A stretch of 35,356 nucleotides of DNA from an uncultured Collinsella sp. (GTDB lineage Bacteria; Actinomycetota; Coriobacteriia; Coriobacteriales; Coriobacteriaceae): contig URKH01000012.1 of NCBI GenBank assembly GCA_900548255.1, positions 1 through 35,356 of the forward strand. Direction: 5' to 3'. Below are positions 22,417-31,467 of the stretch, in pieces. The notes beneath the pieces are model-generated. The model worked only from the letters and a program-made list of their open reading frames with translations. It did not search any database and was not told the origin of the DNA. A program made the translations under genes and the position numbers. Positions within the stretch are counted from its first letter, which is position 1; the number at the start of each line of letters is the position of its first letter.

Positions 22417-23571
22417 CTAGAAGCTACCGCGCTTCAGGAAGTCGGGAAGCTCGAACTGGTCGTTGCCAAAGTTGGGCAGCTCGGTACCACCGACGTTGCG
22501 GGTCGGAGCGGCCTGAGCCGGGCTCGCAGCCGGAGCGGTGCGCTGCGGCTCAGCGGAGGCAGCGGCCTTGCTCTGAGACTGCTGAGCAGCAAAGAGCTCA
22601 TCCTGACGGTTGACGTTGGAGTCGGAGAAGCCCGTAGCGATGACGGTGATACGCACCTGATCGCCCAGGGACTCGTCGACAACGGTACCGAAGATGATGT
22701 TGGCCTCGGGGTCGACGGCGTTGGCGACAACGTCGGCGGCGTCGCTGATCTCCTGGATGCCCAGGTCCTTGGAACCGGCGATGGAGAGCAGCACGCGCGT
22801 GGCACCATCGATGGAGCTCTCGAGCAGCGGGCTGGAGATGGCCTGCTGGGCAGCGTCGACGGCACGAGTATCCCCAGAAGAGGTACCGATACCCATCATG
22901 GCGGTACCGGCCTGCTTCATGATGGTCTTAACATCGGCGAAGTCCAGGTTGATGATACCGGGGACGGTGATGAGGTCGGTGATGCCCTGGGTGCCCTGGG
23001 AAAGGACGCCATCGGCAATCGCGAAGGCCTCGAGCATGGTGGTCTTCTTCTCGGCGATGTCGAGCAGCTTATCGTTAGGAATGACGATCATGGTGTCGAC
23101 GCAATCGGAGAGGGTCTTGATGCCCTCCTCGGCGCTCTTCTTACGCTTGCGGCCCTCGAAGGTGAAGGGCTTGGTCACGACGGCGACGGTCAGTGCGCCG
23201 ACCTCGTTCATCGCGATATCGGCAACGATGGGAGCAGCGCCGGTACCGGTGCCACCGCCCTCACCGCAGGTGATAAACACCATGTCGGCGCCAGCGAGCG
23301 CCTCGGCAATGTCGTCGCGGGACTCATCGGCAGCCTTGCGGCCAACCTCGGGGTTGGCGCCGGCGCCCAGGCCGCGGGTGAGGTCGGTGCCGATGTGCAC
23401 CTTGATATCGGCATCAGAGATCGCGAGTGCCTGAGCATCGGTGTTGATGGCAACAAACTCGACGCCGCGGATGCCCTCTTCGATCATTCGATTGACCGCG
23501 TTGGTACCGCCGCCGCCGACGCCGACCACCTTAATGACGGCAAGGTAGTTGTTGATCTCTGTCTCGTGCAT
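22417..23571 (-). CDS. ftsZ: Cell division GTPase FtsZ
   Basis: A 384-residue tubulin-like GTPase that forms the division ring. It has VVGVGGGGTNAVNRMIEEGI (about 14-33), the GTP-binding loop CGEGGGTGTGAAPIVADIA (near 100-118), the linker after about 315, and a C-terminal peptide ELPDFLKRGSF that would bind SepF. The residue before the GGGTGTG loop is Glu in CGEGGG, where most FtsZ proteins have Met (AGMGGG). The start ATG 23571 has GGAGGA upstream; the frame upstream to 23601 is unlikely. ftsA is absent between ftsQ and ftsZ, as expected for actinobacteria. It likely has its own promoter in the 199-base gap upstream. Confidence 0.98.
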   Translation of the reverse strand: MHETEINNYLAVIKVVGVGGGGTNAVNRMIEEGIRGVEFVAINTDAQALAISDADIKVHIGTDLTRGLGAGANPEVGRKAADESRDDIAEALAGADMVFITCGEGGGTGTGAAPIVADIAMNEVGALTVAVVTKPFTFEGRKRKKSAEEGIKTLSDCVDTMIVIPNDKLLDIAEKKTTMLEAFAIADGVLSQGTQGITDLITVPGIINLDFADVKTIMKQAGTAMMGIGTSSGDTRAVDAAQQAISSPLLESSIDGATRVLLSIAGSKDLGIQEISDAADVVANAVDPEANIIFGTVVDESLGDQVRITVIATGFSDSNVNRQDELFAAQQSQSKAAASAEPQRTAPAASPAQAAPTRNVGGTELPNFGNDQFELPDFLKRGSF

Positions 23572-23770
23572 GTCGGTCCTCCGAACAAAGGTTATAGCCA
23601 TAGCATGGGTCGACCCCTGCGCACATTAACCTTCAGGTTGAAAGTAAATGCAAAGGTAAACCGTATTATGTTTGCACATTATGAACGTATCAGTCAAATA
23701 ATTGACCGTGAAAACCAAACAAACCAGATAAACGGCGTGGTATGGCCCCTCAACAAAGCATCAACCAGCG
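23572..23770. other. A/T-rich gap between ftsQ and ftsZ with an operator-like palindrome
   Basis: No gene. It is clearly richer in A/T than its surroundings and probably holds the ftsZ promoter. GTCAA-ATAA-TTGAC (23693-23706) is palindromic, and on the minus strand two CATAAT words (23683-23678 and 23670-23665) lie downstream, but no pair of boxes has good spacing. Confidence 0.4.
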
Positions 23771-25027
23771 CTACGAGGTCGGAGCATTCCTAAATGTGTA
23801 GTTGCCCGGAGAGCGCACATTGATATACGTTACGCCCTCTACCTGCGAAAGCAACTTGGTGACTACGCGTTCCTTCTTGGCGATATCGTCCGAATCGCCC
23901 AGCGACACCTCAATGCCGTTATTGAGGTTTGCCGAGATGGCTTCGACCGAAGGCGTGGAAATATCCTTGACTTGTCCCAAGAACTCGCTCGAAAAACCAC
24001 GCACATAATCCAGGCCGGCCTTAACGGCTTTGGAGTTCACCGCCTGGCCGGAAACCGGAGCGACATCCGCCGAGACATCAGTCAACAACACCGCGCCATA
24101 ATGCTTGGCGAGCGCCAGCGCGGCATCGATTCCGGTCAAGGTATTTGAGCCCTGCCCTGTCGTGATGACGTTGCCCTGGTCGTCCACTTCGACCGACGTC
24201 GACAGCGGGGCGATCCAGGTGTCATCGTCTCCGATAGCCCAGGCAAGGTCGTCGGAGCTGATATATGCAATGGCGATAACTTTACGCTCCGTCGGCGTGA
24301 TGATAAGCGTATGGGGAAACTGGCGCTGGACATCCACGCCCGAGACCCACGGGTTCTGCTTGAGATCCTCGGTAATCTGGTCGGGATCGACGTTAAAAAG
24401 CGACGTTCCCTCGGGCAAGTCGATCAGCTGGATAGCATCGTGCTTCGTCACATGCTCGCTGCCTTGAATCTGAATATCAGTGGCAGTAAACAATCCAGAG
24501 TTGATCACCACGATGGCAACGACGACGAGCACGGCCAAGACGGCCAGAACGCCGCCCACGATTTTGCCTTTGCCTGTAACGACAGAAGCGGCGTCTGATG
24601 TTTTATTTGCCATCGCTCCAAGTGAAGATAACGGGTTGAAACCTTTTTTACTCGAAGGCTTCTTAGCGGTAGCCGGCACCGATGTCAGCGAGCGCGGTTT
24701 CGATGCGCCCAGCGTGCGACCTGGACGCGCCGCCTTAGTCCCCGTCGAGGGCTTGGGAGTTGCTATGGGACGGGCAGGCTTGGCGCCCATAACAGGCTTT
24801 GACGTCACCGAGGGACGCGAGGACTTTTTTGCGGTCGGACGATTACCGAGCTGCGAGCCGACGACCGGTCGACTGGTCTGTCGAGCATGCCCGACAGACT
24901 TAGAGTGCGCGACGGTATTGCGTTGAGGTTTGGCAGGCGCGCCGGAACGCCCTCCGGCGCGGCGGAAGGTGGGTTTCGATGCTCTAGAAGCCGAGGAATT
25001 TAACTTCCGGTCTGAGCTCGATGCCAT
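23771..25027 (-). CDS. ftsQ: Cell division protein FtsQ/DivIB
   Basis: A 418-residue bitopic division protein; FtsQ joins FtsB and FtsL to control septal wall synthesis. The N-terminal cytosolic part (1-155) is unusually long, basic and rich in Ser, Pro, Lys and Arg (PRSLTSVPATAKKPSSKKGF). A transmembrane helix spans about 156-177. A POTRA domain follows (DIQIQGSEHVTKHDAIQLID, about 184-203), then a beta domain (KVIAIAYISSDDLAWAI). The start overlaps the murB 3' end by 44 bases; AGGGAGG is only 3 bases before this ATG. The next ATG (codon 80) would shorten the basic tail but keep the helix, so the true N-terminus is uncertain. Confidence 0.9.
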   Translation of the reverse strand: MASSSDRKLNSSASRASKPTFRRAGGRSGAPAKPQRNTVAHSKSVGHARQTSRPVVGSQLGNRPTAKKSSRPSVTSKPVMGAKPARPIATPKPSTGTKAARPGRTLGASKPRSLTSVPATAKKPSSKKGFNPLSSLGAMANKTSDAASVVTGKGKIVGGVLAVLAVLVVVAIVVINSGLFTATDIQIQGSEHVTKHDAIQLIDLPEGTSLFNVDPDQITEDLKQNPWVSGVDVQRQFPHTLIITPTERKVIAIAYISSDDLAWAIGDDDTWIAPLSTSVEVDDQGNVITTGQGSNTLTGIDAALALAKHYGAVLLTDVSADVAPVSGQAVNSKAVKAGLDYVRGFSSEFLGQVKDISTPSVEAISANLNNGIEVSLGDSDDIAKKERVVTKLLSQVEGVTYINVRSPGNYTFRNAPTS

Positions 25028-25895
25028 ACGCCTCCCTCACCTTTCCGTGCACATGTCTGATAACCGCGGCAACGTCATCGGCCGAGGCAGTTCCGTTATT
25101 AACGATAAAATTAGCGTGAACGGGCGAAACTTCCGCGCCGCCAATCGAAAAACCCTTTAATCCACAATCCTCGATAAGCTTGCCCACACTCGCATCGGGC
25201 GGGTTGCGAAAGACAGACCCGCAGGATGCGCGACCCATGGGCTGCGTACGCTTGCGCCTCGTCAGGTACCGCTCCATGCGCTCGCGAATGTCGGCCTTGG
25301 GCGCCGGTTTAAGCTTGAGCACGCACTCGAGGATGATCTCATTGCGGGGAAGGCCACATTCGCGGTAGCCCCAAGTGATCTCGGACCCCGCATAATGCTT
25401 GATACCGGATGCCGGGTCAAACGTTACGACATCCTCAACCAGCGAGCCAATCCACTCGGTCCGCGTGCCGGCATTCATAGATATCGCACCGCCGACCGAA
25501 CCAGGAATGCCAACGGCAAACTCAAGGCCCGAGAGGCTACGCGACAGGGCATCGTTGACCAGGCGCGCAAACATCACGCCCGCACCGACCGTCAGCGTAC
25601 AACCGTCATCGGCAACAACCGTGCGCTGGAACTCACGTCCGAGCGAAATGACGGCACCGCGATAACCGCCATCGGCAACCAGCAGATTGGAGCCCTTGCC
25701 GATGATGACCCACGGCACCTGCTCGCGATCGAGCACCGCCACGGCGCGGCGGAGGGCATGATAGCTATGGCACGTCACAAAGAGGTCGGCCTTGCCGCCG
25801 ATACGATAGCTCGTATGACGCGCAAGGCGCTCGTCCTCGATCACATCCGTGTCGATCATGCCCGAGAGCGCCATGACGGCGTTAAACAGACCCAT
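24984..25895 (-). CDS. murB: UDP-N-acetylenolpyruvoylglucosamine reductase MurB
   Basis: A 303-residue flavoenzyme that reduces the enolpyruvyl group to lactyl, forming UDP-MurNAc. FAD-binding parts are HTSYRIGGKADLFV (about 28-41), VIIGKGSNLLVADGG, GIPGSVGGAISMNAG near 130-144, and the catalytic Ser region RASCGSVFRNP near 232-242. The end HGKVREAYGIELRPEVKFLG is the usual family tail. It begins 5 bases after the murC stop; the ribosome site is weak, so coupling to murC is likely. Its 3' end overlaps ftsQ. Confidence 0.97.
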   Translation of the reverse strand: MGLFNAVMALSGMIDTDVIEDERLARHTSYRIGGKADLFVTCHSYHALRRAVAVLDREQVPWVIIGKGSNLLVADGGYRGAVISLGREFQRTVVADDGCTLTVGAGVMFARLVNDALSRSLSGLEFAVGIPGSVGGAISMNAGTRTEWIGSLVEDVVTFDPASGIKHYAGSEITWGYRECGLPRNEIILECVLKLKPAPKADIRERMERYLTRRKRTQPMGRASCGSVFRNPPDASVGKLIEDCGLKGFSIGGAEVSPVHANFIVNNGTASADDVAAVIRHVHGKVREAYGIELRPEVKFLGF

Positions 25896-25900
25896 TAGAC

Positions 25901-27319
25901 TTAAGCGTCTTTCTTGGCAGTCAGATACTCAATGAACTCGGGACCGACGGTCGTAACGTCGCCGGCACCCATGGTGAGCAGCAGGTCGCCCTCGCCCACC
26001 ATCTGCTCGAGCTCCTGATTGAGCTCAAGACGGCTGGAGCAGTACACGACCTCCTTGCCAGGATGCTTGGCGCGCACGGTATCGGCGAGCATCTTAGAGG
26101 TGACACCCGGAATGGGCATCTCGCCAGCCGAGAACACATCAATCAGCAGCAGTTTATCGGCATTGGCAAATGCATCGGCAAAGTCGTCGCACAGGGCCTG
26201 CAGGCGCGAATAGCGGTGCGGCTGGAACACGACGTCGACGTGCTTGTAGCCCAGCGACGAAGCGGCAGCAAGCGTAGCCTTGATCTCGGTGGGGTGATGG
26301 CCGTAATCATCGACCACGGTGATGCCATCGATATCGCCCACGTGGGTAAAGCGACGGCGGACGCCCTCAAAGCTCGAGAGCGCCTTGGCGGCGGCGTCGA
26401 TGTCAAGGCCCAGGACATGGGCGACGGTGAGCACCGCCGTGGCGTTGAGCATGTTGTGGCGACCGGGATTGCTCTTGATCTCCACAGCGCGCTCAGTGCC
26501 GTCCTCAAAGCGAACGATAAAGTCACTCTGGATGCCCTTGACATCCGGGTGCATGCAGACGATGTCGTTGCTCTCGGCAAAGCCGTAGGAAAGCACATGA
26601 CGGCCCGTCGACTTGGCGAGCTCGACCAGATGCGGGTCCTCACCGCAGACGATGACGGTGCCGTCCTCGCCCACCAGGCTCATGAATTTGGCGAAAGTTG
26701 CCTCGATCTCCTCGATACCCGAGTAGTGATCGAGGTGGTCGGCCTCGACGTTGGTCACAATGACTACGTTGGGGTTCAGGAACAGGAAGGAGCTGTCGGA
26801 CTCGTCGGCCTCGGCGACAAAGTAGTCGCCCGAGCCGTTCTTGCCGTTCGTGTCATAGCCCTCGACGATGCCACCGATCAGGAAGCTCGGATCCAGACCC
26901 ATGCGGTCGAGCATGGTGGCACACATCGAAGACGTGGTGGTCTTGCCATGCGTGCCGGCAACAGCGACGGTGGTGTAGCCGTGACCCAAAGCAGAGAGCA
27001 TCTTGGCACGGGGCCACACGGGAATACCAAGCTCGCGAGCGCGCACGAGTTCAGGGTTGGACTCCGGAATAGCGGTGGAGACAACAACCACGTCGGGCTT
27101 GACCTCGTCGATCGTGGCGGCCTCATGGCCCACATGCACCTTCACACCAGCGCGGGTAAGCTGGCGGATATAACGTGACGTCTTAAGGTCGGAGCCGGTA
27201 ACGGCATAACCGCGCTCGTGCAGAACGAGGGCGATGCCGCTCATGCCGGCGCCGCCGATACCGATAAAGTGGGCGCTCTTAAACTCGGGCGCGGAGGTTG
27301 CAGTCTGGGAATCAGCCAT
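25901..27319 (-). CDS. murC: UDP-N-acetylmuramate-L-alanine ligase MurC
   Basis: A 472-residue Mur ligase that adds L-Ala to UDP-MurNAc with ATP. Motifs are HFIGIGGAGMSGIALVL (Rossmann, about 18-34), the P-loop VAVAGTHGKTTTSSM, EADESDSSFLFL, and the domain 3 block VVDDYGHHPTEIKATL plus FQPHRYSR. ATG 27319 is preferred, although AAGGAG is 11 bases upstream; an alternative GTG at 27346 adds nine residues. Followed at once by murB. Confidence 0.97.
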   Translation of the reverse strand: MADSQTATSAPEFKSAHFIGIGGAGMSGIALVLHERGYAVTGSDLKTSRYIRQLTRAGVKVHVGHEAATIDEVKPDVVVVSTAIPESNPELVRARELGIPVWPRAKMLSALGHGYTTVAVAGTHGKTTTSSMCATMLDRMGLDPSFLIGGIVEGYDTNGKNGSGDYFVAEADESDSSFLFLNPNVVIVTNVEADHLDHYSGIEEIEATFAKFMSLVGEDGTVIVCGEDPHLVELAKSTGRHVLSYGFAESNDIVCMHPDVKGIQSDFIVRFEDGTERAVEIKSNPGRHNMLNATAVLTVAHVLGLDIDAAAKALSSFEGVRRRFTHVGDIDGITVVDDYGHHPTEIKATLAAASSLGYKHVDVVFQPHRYSRLQALCDDFADAFANADKLLLIDVFSAGEMPIPGVTSKMLADTVRAKHPGKEVVYCSSRLELNQELEQMVGEGDLLLTMGAGDVTTVGPEFIEYLTAKKDA

Positions 27320-27416
27320 GTGCTCGTGTACTCCTTGCGTAAACACTGCCTGTAACCCGTTAACTGTACCGCACCTACCGCATCAGCGCGAGGGCGACCG
27401 AAGATATCCCGTCTAA

Positions 27417-28532
27417 CTAACGCAAACCCTCTACTGCATCCGCCAGAAGAGCGGCGGCTCTATCCTGAGCCAGACCACGCGCCGCCTGACGCATGGCGTC
27501 GCGCGCCGCCGCGTCATCGACCAGGTGCAGCAGCTCATCGGCAAAGGCAGAACCGTCGATATCGGCATCGGCGCAGAGCACGCCGGCCCCGGCGTCGACC
27601 AGATAACGGGCATTGGTGGTTTGGTGGTCGGCCGTGGCGTGCGGGTACGGCACGAGTACCGAGGGCACGGCAAGCGCGGCGATCTCAGCCACGCTCGAGG
27701 CACCGGAACGCGAGAGCACCAGATCGGCCGCAGCCAGCATATCGCCCATGTTGTCGATATAGGGCTGGACACGATAGCGCTGCGCCTCCTCGGGCGTCAG
27801 CGCCAAAGCGCGCTCGGTCTCCTCAAAGCCGTCGGCACCCGTCGAATGCAAAATGTAGAGATTCTCGCGGGTCAGCAGCTCACCCTTGAGCGAGGCAACG
27901 CGCTCGTTGAGATGCTGTGCACCAAGTGAACCGCCAAAGACGAGCAGAAGCGTCGCATCCTCGGGCACGCCGAGCGTCTTGCGACCGCGGGTGCGATCGC
28001 CCTCGATCACCGAACGACGCACAGGATTGCCCGTCATGAGCACATGGTCGGGGTCGCCCTCACGCTCAAAGACCGTGCGGGCCGCAGGTACCGAAATGCA
28101 CACGCGGGCGGCATGCGAGTTCATCATCTTATTGGCCAGACCCGGAACAGAGTTCTGCTCGTGCAGCAGATACGGAACGCCGGCGTCCTTGCACCAACCC
28201 AGCAGCGGGACCTCAACGTAAGCACCAAAGCCGATAGCGGCATCGGGCTTACCGACCTTCGAGAAGTGACTGGCAAGCGCACGCTTCGCCTTGTTGACGC
28301 GCCACAGCGAGGTCAGCGCCGTCCAGGGACGGGAGCGATCGAAGCCCGTAACTGTGATGGGCACAAAATCGAATCCGGCCTCGGGAACCAGACGACCCTC
28401 GAGCTTGCGCGATTGGCCCACGAACACAACGTGATGACCGCGGTCACGCAGTTCCTCGGCCAAGGCGAGCGCGGGGTTGATATGTCCTGCCGTGCCGCCA
28501 GCTGCAATAGCAACGGTCATCTTATCGGTCAT
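27417..28532 (-). CDS. murG: Undecaprenyldiphospho-muramoylpentapeptide N-acetylglucosaminyltransferase MurG
   Basis: A 371-residue GT-B enzyme that converts lipid I to lipid II on the inner membrane face. N-terminal AIAAGGTAGHINPALALAEE (about 8-27), the acceptor loop GFGAYVEVPLL, HEQNSVPGLANK, the domain linker LVFGGSLGAQHLN, and the UDP-GlcNAc site SRSGASSVAEIAA. ATG 28532 has GAAGGGA upstream; an ATG at 28520 is an alternative. The gene start overlaps the ftsW stop by 11 bases. Confidence 0.96.
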   Translation of the reverse strand: MTDKMTVAIAAGGTAGHINPALALAEELRDRGHHVVFVGQSRKLEGRLVPEAGFDFVPITVTGFDRSRPWTALTSLWRVNKAKRALASHFSKVGKPDAAIGFGAYVEVPLLGWCKDAGVPYLLHEQNSVPGLANKMMNSHAARVCISVPAARTVFEREGDPDHVLMTGNPVRRSVIEGDRTRGRKTLGVPEDATLLLVFGGSLGAQHLNERVASLKGELLTRENLYILHSTGADGFEETERALALTPEEAQRYRVQPYIDNMGDMLAAADLVLSRSGASSVAEIAALAVPSVLVPYPHATADHQTTNARYLVDAGAGVLCADADIDGSAFADELLHLVDDAAARDAMRQAARGLAQDRAAALLADAVEGLR

Positions 28533-30042
28533 GGTAATCCCTTCGTACACGCGGCCCCTGGTCATCGGTGCGCAAACGCGCCGACGGGTCCGAATTCAAA
28601 TCGATTCGATTATATCCGCCGCCCGCATTGCGAGGAGTGGGGCGCTGCGGACGACCTTGCGGCGCTGTTCGCTGACGCGGACGGGCCGCCGGCTCGGTCG
28701 CAGAGCCATCCAGAACGGTAAAGCCGTTACGCGAAGATCGCTCGCCGCGCACATGGGGCACGCCGGCGGTACTCTCATCCATAACGGCAAAGCTCTCGCG
28801 GCGACGGTCGTACTCATCGCGACGGGCGCTCTCATACGAAACGCGCAGGATCAGACCGGCAAGCATAAGCGACACAATAATCGACGAGCCGCCGTAGCTA
28901 ATAAACGGCAGCGGCTTACCCGTCATGGGAAACACATTGAGAATGCCCAGCGCGTTGATCAAAAACTGCACCGCAAGGATGACCGCGGAACCCGATGCCA
29001 TAAGTGCTCCGCGACGATCGGTCGCCTGCTCAGCAATGCGAAACGCCGAGTAAATCAGCATCGCAAACACCAAGAAGAACAGCACGGTTCCGATAAAGCC
29101 AACTTCCTCGCCGATAATAGCCAAGATGTAGTCGTTGTGCGCCTCGGGCAAATACGAGTACTTCATGGTGGAGTTGCCGATACCACGGCCGAACAGTCCG
29201 CCCGAGGCAAACGCCATGATGGCAAGCGTGGCCTGATAGCCGTCACCATATTCGTCTGCCCAAGGATTCCAAGCAACCTGGACACGCGTCATACGATACG
29301 GCTCGGCGATAAGAGCAATCGCAATGACGGCGATGCCGGCAACAACCGTCCAAACGATATATTTGGGGTCCAATCCCGCAAACAACGCCATGCATATGAG
29401 GGTCAACAAAATGATCAGAACGGTACCGAAATCGGGCTGAACAAAGATCAGGAAGAGCGAAATTCCCAGGTAGCCGCCCATCTTGCGAAGAAACTCGTTG
29501 ATGTTGCCGCCGGGCGAAAAGATACGGTCGAGCATGATTGCCGAATACGCGATGGCGAACGGCTTTAAAAACTCAGACGGCTGAAACTGAATACCGGCGA
29601 TGTTGAGCCAACGCGTGGCGCCACGACTGCCGCTACCCATAAAGAACACCAGAACCAGTAGCCCCATCATGCCCATGAGGAAGATCCTGAGCACGTCTTC
29701 CCCAAACCAACTGTCCGGTAAGATGCGCACGATGGCAACCATAGCCAGCACGCCAACTCCGGCAAACGCGGCCTGTCGAAATAGGAAAAACGTCGCCGAA
29801 CCGTTCTCGTGCAGCGCCTCGACCGAAGATGCCGAGTACACCATCAGCAGACCAAAGCACACCAAAGTAAACAGGCAGGCCATAAATATCAAACGGGGGC
29901 GCATGATGCGGGCGGGGACGCCGGCAATATAGCGCTCACCGAACGTCTGCCCGCCGCATCCGGAACGCGTCGTGCTACGCAGCGAGGAAGCACGGTCCGA
30001 GTCGGGCCTCCTCATATCACTTCGGGGGCTCTCCTCTCTCAC
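28522..30042 (-). CDS. ftsW: Septal peptidoglycan polymerase FtsW
   Basis: A 506-residue SEDS glycosyltransferase that polymerises lipid II at the septum. Ten hydrophobic segments lie between about 50 and 390. Family marks are GSGSRGATRWLNIAGIQFQP, the catalytic-loop Asp region VQPDFGTVLI, and NVFPMTGKPLPFISYGGSS near the end. A Pro/Arg-rich cytosolic tail of about 110 residues follows (ARPRQRTAPQGRPQRPTPRN). The start is uncertain: GTG 30042 has AGGGG 6 bases upstream and is preferred; TTG 30048 abuts that site, and an ATG at about 30015 has poor spacing. The gene overlaps murG and begins 9 bases after murD. Confidence 0.95.
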   Translation of the reverse strand: MREESPRSDMRRPDSDRASSLRSTTRSGCGGQTFGERYIAGVPARIMRPRLIFMACLFTLVCFGLLMVYSASSVEALHENGSATFFLFRQAAFAGVGVLAMVAIVRILPDSWFGEDVLRIFLMGMMGLLVLVFFMGSGSRGATRWLNIAGIQFQPSEFLKPFAIAYSAIMLDRIFSPGGNINEFLRKMGGYLGISLFLIFVQPDFGTVLIILLTLICMALFAGLDPKYIVWTVVAGIAVIAIALIAEPYRMTRVQVAWNPWADEYGDGYQATLAIMAFASGGLFGRGIGNSTMKYSYLPEAHNDYILAIIGEEVGFIGTVLFFLVFAMLIYSAFRIAEQATDRRGALMASGSAVILAVQFLINALGILNVFPMTGKPLPFISYGGSSIIVSLMLAGLILRVSYESARRDEYDRRRESFAVMDESTAGVPHVRGERSSRNGFTVLDGSATEPAARPRQRTAPQGRPQRPTPRNAGGGYNRIDLNSDPSARLRTDDQGPRVRRDYHDR

Positions 30043-30051
30043 CGGCAACCC

Positions 30052-31458
30052 CTATTCCGTTTGCGATTTCGCTGCTGCGGCAAGCTGGGCCACGTAGTCC
30101 TTAAACACGCGACCGCGCTCCTCGTAGCCCGAGAACTCGTCGAACGAAGAACAAGCGGGCGAAAGCAGGATCACGTCGCCGCGGCTCGAGAGCGAGCGGG
30201 CAACGTCAACGGCATCGCGCAGGTCATCGGCCTGGGCGATATCCACGTCACCATCGACATCGGCCTCGTCCATAGCAGCGGTAAAGCGCTCGCGCGCATC
30301 GCCAAAGCAAACGACTGAACGCACGTTGTCCATAACGACGCGGGCAAAGTCCGCAAGCGGTGTGCCCTTATCGTGGCCGCCGAGCAGCAAAATCACATCG
30401 TCGTCGGAAAACGCCGTCAGGGCCTTTTCGACCGCATCGGTGTTCGTTGCCTTGGAATCGTTGACGTAGCGCACGCCATCGATCTCGCCGCAGGGTTCCA
30501 CGCGGTGTTCGAGCGGCTGGAACGATGCCAAACCGCGGCAAATGCCCTCGGGATCGGCACCGACGGCCAGAGCAGCCGTGGCGGCACATAGGGCATTGAT
30601 GACATTGTGATGGCCCGAGATCTTGAGCTCGGATGTGGCGACAAGCTGAGTCTCGACGCCTTTCAGGCGCACGATCATCTTGCCGTCGCGCACGAAGGCG
30701 GCGTCTGCACCCTCGGGCTCGTCAAAAGCGACCTTGCAGATGCGGCGGCCCGGTGTGTAGATGTACTCATCGAACTCATGGATGCCGGCATCCTCAACGT
30801 CGATAACCACGAGGTCGTCGTCGACCATATTCTCGAACAACTTGATCTTGGCAAGCGCATAGTTCTTGTGGCTCTTGTGCCAGCCCAGGTGGTCGGGCGT
30901 GATGTTGAGCAGCACCGCCACGCGAGGATGAAGCTCGGCGGGCGTAGCAATCTGATAACTCGACAGCTCAGCCACAAACCACTCATTGTGTGCGCGGCCG
31001 TCGATCTCGTTCACCGGCGGCTCACCGATATTGCCGACGGCCACGCTGGCTTCACCGGCGGCCTTGAGCAGATAATCGGTCAGCGACGTGGTAGTTGTCT
31101 TGCCGTTGGTGCCCGTGATGGCGATCCAATTTTGGGGAGACAGGCGATAGGCAAACTCGGGCTCGCCCATAATCTGAGCGGCATGCTCACGCCCGGCCTT
31201 AAAGAAAGCCGAGAACTCCGAGATTCCCGGGCATGTCACGCACACGTCATAGGCACCCTCGACCTGCTCGGTGCCGTAGACAAACGACGCGCCCTGCGCC
31301 TCGAGCGCACGTGTGGCGTCATTGGGCTCGGAGGTACCGCCGCCATATACGGTCGTGGCGCTCACGCGCTCGGGGTGAGCCAGCGCCCAACGGGCGACAT
31401 CGAGACCGGATTTACCCTGCCCCAAAACGAGCAGGCTAAAGACATCAGCAAGAGGCAT
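30052..31458 (-). CDS. murD: UDP-N-acetylmuramoylalanine-D-glutamate ligase MurD
   Basis: A 468-residue Mur ligase that adds D-Glu to UDP-MurNAc-L-Ala. Shown by LVLGQGKSGLDVARWAL (about 10-26), the P-loop AITGTNGKTTTTSL, ELSSYQI, NITPDHLGWH, YVNDSKATNTDAV and LSPACSSFDEF in the C-terminal domain. Start ATG 31458 lies 9 bases after the mraY stop. All catalytic blocks are intact. Confidence 0.97.
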   Translation of the reverse strand: MPLADVFSLLVLGQGKSGLDVARWALAHPERVSATTVYGGGTSEPNDATRALEAQGASFVYGTEQVEGAYDVCVTCPGISEFSAFFKAGREHAAQIMGEPEFAYRLSPQNWIAITGTNGKTTTTSLTDYLLKAAGEASVAVGNIGEPPVNEIDGRAHNEWFVAELSSYQIATPAELHPRVAVLLNITPDHLGWHKSHKNYALAKIKLFENMVDDDLVVIDVEDAGIHEFDEYIYTPGRRICKVAFDEPEGADAAFVRDGKMIVRLKGVETQLVATSELKISGHHNVINALCAATAALAVGADPEGICRGLASFQPLEHRVEPCGEIDGVRYVNDSKATNTDAVEKALTAFSDDDVILLLGGHDKGTPLADFARVVMDNVRSVVCFGDARERFTAAMDEADVDGDVDIAQADDLRDAVDVARSLSSRGDVILLSPACSSFDEFSGYEERGRVFKDYVAQLAAAAKSQTE

Positions 31459-31467
31459 GAAAGACCA

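Noticed and set aside
22333..23793. 486-residue plus-strand frame opposite ftsZ
   Set aside because: ftsZ is unmistakable on the minus strand; the shadow has no ribosome site or domain.
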